A stretch of 64,000 nucleotides of DNA from an uncultured Blautia sp. GTDB taxonomy: Bacteria > Bacillota > Clostridia > Lachnospirales > Lachnospiraceae. A program made the translations under genes and the position numbers. This document shows, piece after piece, positions 59,529-64,000 of the stretch (its first letter is position 1; the number at the start of each line of letters is the position of its first letter). The notes beneath the pieces were generated by a model that was not told the origin of the DNA, did no database searches, and saw only the letters and a program-made list of their open reading frames with translations. Location: the NCBI GenBank assembly GCA_900539145.1, contig UQAX01000007.1, positions 11,674-75,673 of the forward strand, written 5' to 3'.

Positions 59529-59954
59529 ATGGCAAAGAAAGTAACAGGTTATATTAAATTACAAATTCCTGCTGGAAAGGCAACACCAGCTCCACCGGTT
59601 GGTCCTGCTTTAGGTCAGCACGGTGTAAACATTGTTCAGTTTACAAAAGAATTTAACGCAAGAACAGCAGATAAGGGAGATTTAATCATCCCTGTTGTTA
59701 TTACAGTATATGCGGACAGAAGCTTCAGCTTCATCACAAAAACTCCGCCGGCTGCTGTTTTATTAAAGAAAGCTTGTAACATCAAATCTGGTTCAGGCGT
59801 TCCAAATAAAACAAAAGTTGCTACAATTTCCAAAGCTAAAATTCAGGAAATTGCAGAAATGAAAATGCCAGACTTAAATGCAGCATCCTTAGAAGCAGCT
59901 ATGAGCATGATTGCTGGTACTGCAAGAAGTATGGGTATTCAAGTAGAAGACTAA
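59529..59954 (+). CDS. rplK: 50S ribosomal protein L11
   Basis: This 141-residue protein is exactly the usual length. Motifs are [32 protein letters not shown] and [12 protein letters not shown]. The C-terminal rRNA-binding domain ends [12 protein letters not shown]. It forms the GTPase-associated centre with 23S rRNA. ATG at 59529 with AGGAGGTG is preferred; GTG at 59520 overlaps the ribosome site. Confidence 0.97.
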   Translation: MAKKVTGYIKLQIPAGKATPAPPVGPALGQHGVNIVQFTKEFNARTADKGDLIIPVVITVYADRSFSFITKTPPAAVLLKKACNIKSGSGVPNKTKVATISKAKIQEIAEMKMPDLNAASLEAAMSMIAGTARSMGIQVED

Positions 59955-59966
59955 ACTATCAACAAA

Positions 59967-59995
59967 CGTGGGAGGGACATTCCCGCAATTACCAC
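59967..59995 (+). promoter_or_regulatory. L1-type ribosomal-protein mRNA element, copy 2 (before rplA)
   Basis: A 29-base sequence identical to the element before rplK lies here, 15 bases upstream of the rplA start and just ahead of its AGGAGG. Confidence 0.75.
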
Positions 59996-60010
59996 TAGGA
60001 GGTTATTTAT

Positions 60011-60706
60011 ATGAAACGCGGAAAGAAATACGCAGAGGCTGCAAAAGCAGTTGACCGTACAAATTTATATGATCCAGCAGAGGCAATTTCTTTAGTAAAG
60101 AAAACAGCCGTAGCTAAATTTGACGAAACAATCGAAGCTCATATCAGAACAGGCTGTGATGGACGTCATGCTGAACAGCAGATTCGTGGTGCAGTTGTAC
60201 TGCCTCACGGAACAGGAAAAACTGTTCGTGTTTTAGTATTCGCTAAGAATGCAAAAGCTGACGAAGCATTAGCAGCTGGTGCAGACTTCGTAGGAGCTGA
60301 GGATTTAATTCCAAAGATCCAGAACGAAGGATGGTTAGATTTTGATGTTGTTGTTGCAACTCCGGACATGATGGGTGTTGTTGGTCGTTTAGGACGTGTT
60401 CTCGGACCTAAAGGCTTAATGCCAAACCCAAAAGCCGGTACAGTAACAATGGACGTTACAAAAGCTGTTCAGGATATCAAAGCTGGTAAGATTGAATATC
60501 GTCTTGATAAAACAAACATCATTCACGTGCCAATCGGAAAAGCTTCTTTCACAGAGGAGCAGTTAGCGGACAACTTCCAGACGCTTATGGGAGCTATTAA
60601 CAAAGCTAGACCAAGCGCATTAAAGGGTGTGTTCTTAAAGAGCGTAACTCTGGCTTCCACAATGGGACCAAGCGTAAAGGTTAACCCAGTTAAATTAGCT
60701 CAGTAA
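60011..60706 (+). CDS. rplA: 50S ribosomal protein L1
   Basis: This 231-residue protein has the standard bacterial length. Motifs are [56 protein letters not shown] (signature) and [20 protein letters not shown]. It binds 23S rRNA at the stalk and is the expected repressor acting on the two elements upstream. A strong terminator follows, and rplJ-rplL are not next in line as is usual. Confidence 0.97.
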   Translation: MKRGKKYAEAAKAVDRTNLYDPAEAISLVKKTAVAKFDETIEAHIRTGCDGRHAEQQIRGAVVLPHGTGKTVRVLVFAKNAKADEALAAGADFVGAEDLIPKIQNEGWLDFDVVVATPDMMGVVGRLGRVLGPKGLMPNPKAGTVTMDVTKAVQDIKAGKIEYRLDKTNIIHVPIGKASFTEEQLADNFQTLMGAINKARPSALKGVFLKSVTLASTMGPSVKVNPVKLAQ

Positions 60707-60719
60707 TAGATGAAAATAA

Positions 60720-60758
60720 GGAGTGCTATCTTTGATTACAAAGGCAGCACTCCTTTTT
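60720..60758 (+). terminator. Terminator after rplA
   Basis: GGAGTGCT pairs with AGCACTCC, with an inner CTTTG/CAAAG stem, and is followed by TTTTT. Confidence 0.9.
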
Positions 60759-60815
60759 GTAACAGAAATTTTATAAAACCCCAATAATTACCTCTTACAA
60801 AAAATGTTTATTCTC

Positions 60816-60845
60816 GAATTCATTAAATTCTGATATAATGAATTC
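60816..60845 (+). promoter_or_regulatory. Promoter with flanking inverted repeat
   Basis: TATAAT at 60834-60839 lies within a 9-base inverted repeat, GAATTCATT (60816-60824) and AATGAATTC (60837-60845). The -35 region is poor. The arrangement looks like an operator overlapping a promoter, 24 bases upstream of the fragment below. Confidence 0.5.
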
Positions 60846-60869
60846 ATCTAAAGTAAGAGAGGTACAGAA

Positions 60870-61043
60870 GTGCATTTAGTAGGAAAAATAAAATACAGTA
60901 TTTATAAGTGTATAACAGAGGATATTCTTACAGAAGATGTTATTATTACAGATAATCAAATGCAGCATATACTGGATAGGCATCCGGATACTTATAGAGA
61001 AGTTATTCGAGGTGGTAAAATTCGTTGCAACCACACACCCTAG
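60870..61043 (+). pseudogene. Truncated PBECR-like nuclease domain fragment
   Basis: A GTG-started frame of 57 residues has a ribosome site (AGAGAGG). The stretch DVIITDNQMQHILDRHPDTY resembles the start of phage Barnase-EndoU-ColicinE5-RelE-like (PBECR) domains, which normally continue with a conserved NPDYI segment to about 130 residues. Here the frame ends at RCNHTP and TAG. The remainder of the domain is not found in other frames downstream, so it is probably a decayed gene. Family assignment is from memory of the motif only. Confidence 0.5.
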
Positions 61044-61326
61044 TGGTCAAAAGAGATGCAGGAGAGGCGACGCCTGCCGGATAACTTCTTATTTTGGAAT
61101 TATGAATAAATTACCGGCGGATATGCAAATCGTTTCTTTTGTTAGGTAGAATAAATGTCTAACGAAAGAAGATATTCGTATTCGGCGGTATTTTTATTGC
61201 GATGCAGCAAATGAAAGCTATATTATTGTAGTAATAGAGGGTACATACTGGCATAAGTTGACTTGTAAATAATATTTTGCTAGAATTGTTTTGCCAAGCC
61301 AATGGCTGGCAGGGAGAGGTACTGAT
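61044..61326 (+). other. Intergenic remnant sequence
   Basis: No intact gene is seen. Short open stretches (around 61090-61146 and 61168-61266) have coding-like composition but carry stops and match no family I know, consistent with decay of the upstream fragment or a lost neighbour. Confidence 0.4.
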
Positions 61327-62289
61327 ATGAATTATATTGTTTTTGACCTGGAATGGAACCAATGCCCTTACGGAAAAGAAAAAGAGAATAAAAAACTGCC
61401 TTTTGAAATTATTGAAATTGGTGCGGTAAAGCTGGATGAGAACAGAAACGTGATAGACTCCTTTCAGGAAATTGTAAAACCGGTAGTTTATCATCGGCTG
61501 CATTTTCGAACCAAGGAAATTCTGGGAATTACTTCAAATAGATTGGAGGAAGGTATTCCTTTTAAAGCTGCTGTAAAGAAATTTCTGGAGTGGTGCGGGA
61601 CAGACGTAAAATTTTGCACATGGGGTTCGGCGGATTTGGTGGAATTGCAGCGGAATTTGAAATATTACAGAATGCTTTCTTTGCTGAAAGGACCTGTTTT
61701 TTACTACGATGTGCAAAAATTATTTGGATTGATTTATGAGAATGAAAAAACAACTCGTTCCTTAGAGTATGCCATTGACTTTTTGAAGATGGATAAAGGA
61801 GATACTTTTCATCAGGCATTAAATGATGCGCATTATACAGCAGAAATATTGAAAAAAATACCGGAAAATTTCATGAAAAGAAATTATTCTATTGACTGCT
61901 ATCAAAACCCAAAAGATAAGAACAGCGAGATTTATACGGTATTTAAAGATTATTCTAAATTTATATCCAGAGAATTTTATTCCAAGGAAGAAGCAATGTT
62001 GGATAAGGAAGTTACGAAAACCCAGTGTTTCCTTTGTAAAAGAACGGCGAAAAAGAAAATTCGTTGGTTTGCCGTTAACACGAAGTCTCATTTATGCCTT
62101 GCTTATTGCCCGGAACATGGATATTTTAAAGGAAAGGCAAGAATTAAAAAGACAGATGAAGGAAAATATTATGTGGTAAAGACTTTAAAGCGAATTGATG
62201 AAGCAGAGGCATTGGAAATTCGTGAGAAGAAGGAAGCTTTGAGAAAAAAGCGCCGTATGAAAAGGCATCAGGAGAAAAAGAAAAAGTAG
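61327..62289 (+). CDS. DEDDh-type 3'-5' exonuclease with C-terminal zinc-binding tail
   Basis: This is a 320-residue protein from ATG 61327, preceded by GGGAGAGG. The N-terminal exonuclease domain has MNYIVFDLEWNQ (Asp-Glu of motif I) and TFHQALNDAHYTAEIL with the HxAxxD arrangement of DEDDh enzymes. The C-terminal part has CFLCKR and CPEHG, a likely zinc site, followed by a very basic tail (KEALRKKRRMKRHQEKKKK). It is of the DnaQ/KapD-like group and probably degrades RNA or single-stranded DNA ends; the substrate is not known. A longer frame from 61291 lacks a ribosome site. Confidence 0.87.
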   Translation: MNYIVFDLEWNQCPYGKEKENKKLPFEIIEIGAVKLDENRNVIDSFQEIVKPVVYHRLHFRTKEILGITSNRLEEGIPFKAAVKKFLEWCGTDVKFCTWGSADLVELQRNLKYYRMLSLLKGPVFYYDVQKLFGLIYENEKTTRSLEYAIDFLKMDKGDTFHQALNDAHYTAEILKKIPENFMKRNYSIDCYQNPKDKNSEIYTVFKDYSKFISREFYSKEEAMLDKEVTKTQCFLCKRTAKKKIRWFAVNTKSHLCLAYCPEHGYFKGKARIKKTDEGKYYVVKTLKRIDEAEALEIREKKEALRKKRRMKRHQEKKKK

Positions 62290-62328
62290 GGATACGCATG
62301 AGAATTGTATGCGTATCCCTACTTTTTT
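62286..62328. terminator. Bidirectional terminator between exonuclease and carboxypeptidase genes
   Basis: GTAGGGATACGCAT pairs perfectly with ATGCGTATCCCTAC around 9 bases, with A-runs on the left and TTTTTT on the right. It serves both convergent genes and overlaps both stop codons. Confidence 0.95.
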
Positions 62329-63757
62329 AACGTCTATTTTGTTTTGCTTTTTTTCGTTTGCGCTTTTTAATACTTCTTTTAATTTTTACGATAAAAAGAA
62401 TAATATAGAATAAGACTCCGGTGATAAGTAAAAATAATGCAACATACTTCCATGAAGGAAGGGTGATGCTTTTTTCGGAAGTATCCTTATTGGGCCTAGG
62501 AGAAACGGAAGCATCGGTTTCTGCTGTTTTTTCTGGGGACAACTCTTGAGAAGCTTTCAAAATCTCATCTGAAGCCTGCATGGAAGAACTTCCGAGTAAT
62601 TGTTCTCCGTAATAATAATCAATATTGAGCATATTATTCTCCACGGAGGTTTTATAAGTTAATTCTTCTGTTACCTCTTTTGGAATACTAATAGAGACAT
62701 TTTCCAAAGCTGTGGTTAAAAGCCCCTTTTCTTCTAAAAGCTTTCCAAGTTCATCGGATTTTGCAGGAGATAAAGTAACGCCAGCAGTGCTCAGAGGTTG
62801 AAAGCTATTGAAACCATAATCTAAAAGAAGCGCTGTATTTGTGTATTGGGCAACAACGCTGATATCTGTAAGTAAGACACAGACCAGTCTTCGTCCATCT
62901 CTTTCTGCATAAGTAACCAGTGTATTTCCTGATTTTTCCGTGTATCCTGTTTTACCGCCGAGACAGCCTTCATAATATTCCGGACCTTGAAAAATCATTT
63001 TATGGTGGTTGTTCAACCATCGTTCTTCGTCTGTAAGATTTGTTTTCGGAACGATGTAATACGGTGTTTTTACAATTTCACGGAATGTTTCGTTTTGGAA
63101 AGCGGCTCTTGCAATGATTGCCAAATCTCTGGCTGTTGTATAGTGGTTTTCGTCATATAAGCCATTTGCGTTGACAAAATTAGTGTTGGTACAGCCAAGC
63201 TCTTTGGCACGTTGGTTCATCATGTCTACAAAAGCAGGAACGGTAGTACCGATATATTCTGCCACGCCGGAAGAAACTTCGTTGGCAGATGCAAGTAAAA
63301 TGGCATAGGCACAGTCCTTCATTGTCAGGGTTTCCCCCGGTTTAATGCCGATATGGGTACTTCCTGCTTCGATATTGTTTACCTCATCCGTAAAAGTAAT
63401 CTGGGTATCAAAAGGCACTTTTTCGATTGCCAGCATAGCGGTCATAATTTTTGTGGTGCTGGCAGGAGCACGCTTTTCGTCAATTCCTTTTGCGTAAAGT
63501 ATTTCCCCTGTGTCAATATCCATAACAATGGCGGTTTCGGCAGAGACCTTCGGCCCTTCCGGCCAGCCTGCTATATTGTTTGATTGAATTTCCCACTCAG
63601 AGCTTTCCGGAACTGTGGATGCTTCCGGTGTTTCCTCTGTTACGGCAGGAGTTTCTGCAGTGTTTTCTGCCGCCATAGTAATAGTTGCTCCGTTTCCCAT
63701 AGTGAGCATTGCACCGGCTAGGAAAGCACAGAACAAAGATAATCCCCTCTTTTTCAT
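62327..63757 (-). CDS. D-alanyl-D-alanine carboxypeptidase (PBP5/6-like, S11)
   Basis: This 476-residue exported penicillin-binding protein trims the terminal D-Ala of peptidoglycan stem peptides. The signal peptide ends TITMAAEN. The catalytic motifs are STTK in RAPASTTKIMTAMLAIEKV, SAN in LLASANEVSSGVAEYIG and KTG in GGKTGYTEKSGNTLV. The C-terminal beta domain is followed by a low-complexity linker, then a membrane helix (YVALFLLITGVLFYIILFIV) and a basic tail, so it is anchored by a true transmembrane helix instead of the amphipathic helix of PBP5. A DacF/SpoIIB-like sporulation role is an alternative. Confidence 0.94.
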   Translation of the reverse strand: MKKRGLSLFCAFLAGAMLTMGNGATITMAAENTAETPAVTEETPEASTVPESSEWEIQSNNIAGWPEGPKVSAETAIVMDIDTGEILYAKGIDEKRAPASTTKIMTAMLAIEKVPFDTQITFTDEVNNIEAGSTHIGIKPGETLTMKDCAYAILLASANEVSSGVAEYIGTTVPAFVDMMNQRAKELGCTNTNFVNANGLYDENHYTTARDLAIIARAAFQNETFREIVKTPYYIVPKTNLTDEERWLNNHHKMIFQGPEYYEGCLGGKTGYTEKSGNTLVTYAERDGRRLVCVLLTDISVVAQYTNTALLLDYGFNSFQPLSTAGVTLSPAKSDELGKLLEEKGLLTTALENVSISIPKEVTEELTYKTSVENNMLNIDYYYGEQLLGSSSMQASDEILKASQELSPEKTAETDASVSPRPNKDTSEKSITLPSWKYVALFLLITGVLFYIILFIVKIKRSIKKRKRKKAKQNRR

Positions 63758-63795
63758 AAAAAATCCTCACTTTTTCATTACATAAACTACGGTAT

Positions 63796-63824
63796 ATTAT
63801 AAGCGATTTGCAAAATTATATCAA
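63796..63824 (-). promoter_or_regulatory. Promoter of the carboxypeptidase gene
   Basis: On the minus strand TTGATA and TATAAT are 17 bases apart, about 40 bases before the start codon. Confidence 0.8.
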
Positions 63825-63868
63825 CAAATTTGAAAACAAGAAATATAGAAAAAGAAGTTACAGGAATA

Positions 63869-63897
63869 TTGTATTTAAAATTAGTATATGCTATAAT
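63869..63897 (+). promoter_or_regulatory. Divergent plus-strand promoter near the window end
   Basis: TTGTAT and TATAAT are 17 bases apart, reading rightward toward sequence beyond the window. No gene begins before position 64000 on this strand. Confidence 0.55.
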
Positions 63898-63938
63898 TGC
63901 CGTAGGCAAAATGTCAGATATGTCCAAGATGACACGCA

Positions 63939-63946
63939 CCCCCCCC
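63939..63946. repeat. Run of eight C
   Basis: An eight-base homopolymer of C lies in an AT-rich intergenic region, an unusual composition for this genome. It could vary in length by slippage or mark an assembly problem. Confidence 0.6.
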
Positions 63947-64000
63947 AGACCGTCCTAAAACTCCATTTTTAAGCATAATTTTAGCCCCTTTCTTTCATCT

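Noticed and set aside
61090..61146. Short plus-strand frame (MNKLPADMQIVSFVR)
   Set aside because: Only 15 codons, no ribosome site, and the continuation is interrupted by a stop; more likely debris than a gene.
63937..63976. Minus-strand short frame beginning at the ATG complementary to 63974-63976
   Set aside because: It ends within about 20 codons across the C8 tract and matches nothing recognisable.
1..64000. CRISPR arrays, tRNA or rRNA genes, intact insertion sequences
   Set aside because: None recognised on either strand; no regular spacer-repeat pattern, cloverleaf or transposase with terminal repeats was seen.

Overview
The window looks like the chromosome of an anaerobic gut-type Firmicute, most likely a Lachnospiraceae member (Blautia/Dorea/Coprococcus-like). 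The basis is low-GC codon use, AGGAGG-type ribosome binding sites, the rpmG-secE-nusG-rplK-rplA block, LplB/YtcP-type sugar ABC importers, class C sortase pili, BTAD regulators and DUF4860-type pseudopilins. I cannot fix the genus from sequence reading alone. No rRNA, tRNA, CRISPR array or intact insertion sequence was seen.

1-9 kb, sucrose/fructan use. The 3' end of an ABC importer (permease, MsmK-type ATPase) runs into an HPr-like protein without the PTS histidine, a GH32 fructosidase, a PfkB fructokinase and an amylosucrase, closed by a terminator. A ROK kinase and an MFS carrier follow as separate units.

8.7-22.5 kb, mannoside use. A LacI-type regulator with a palindrome over its own -35 region precedes an LplB/YtcP/lipoprotein importer, a GH130 phosphorylase, a GH38 alpha-mannosidase, a GH3 glycosidase, a phosphohexomutase and mannose-6-phosphate isomerase. 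Together they would import a mannose-containing oligosaccharide, cut it in the cytoplasm partly by phosphorolysis, and feed glycolysis. Several intercistronic hairpins probably set different expression levels.

22.6-34.4 kb, signalling and conflict. A RelB/RelE-type toxin-antitoxin pair is followed by three consecutive c-di-GMP proteins: a Cache-GGDEF cyclase, a PAS-degenerate GGDEF-EAL-PAS protein and a 1,676-residue multi-PAS protein with three GGDEF-type domains and one EAL domain. Next is a two-gene ATPase plus Toprim-like cassette resembling split OLD/PARIS/AbiL-type defence modules.

34.4-55.3 kb, surface fibres. A minus-strand operon encodes a transglutaminase-like lipoprotein, PilC, four pseudopilin-like proteins and PilT, with no PilB or prepilin peptidase nearby. 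Divergently, two related small proteins and a BTAD regulator precede a long plus-strand locus. That locus encodes a giant VWA/SpaA adhesin, a backbone pilin, two class C sortases, a secreted CnaB-like protein, two SipW/TasA-type fibre candidates, two membrane-anchored surface proteins and a SipW-type signal peptidase. The BTAD regulator has an in-frame TAG. The pilus promoter carries an 11-bp-period direct repeat of the SARP type.

55.3-64 kb. An Rpn/PD-(D/E)XK-like protein comes first, then an ABC-F ATPase with an antibiotic-style attenuator leader (tetrapeptide ORF plus terminator/antiterminator). The rpmG-secE-nusG-rplK-rplA block carries two identical L1-type mRNA elements and ends without rplJ-rplL. 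A truncated phage-nuclease-like fragment, a DEDDh exonuclease and a convergent D-Ala-D-Ala carboxypeptidase close the window.
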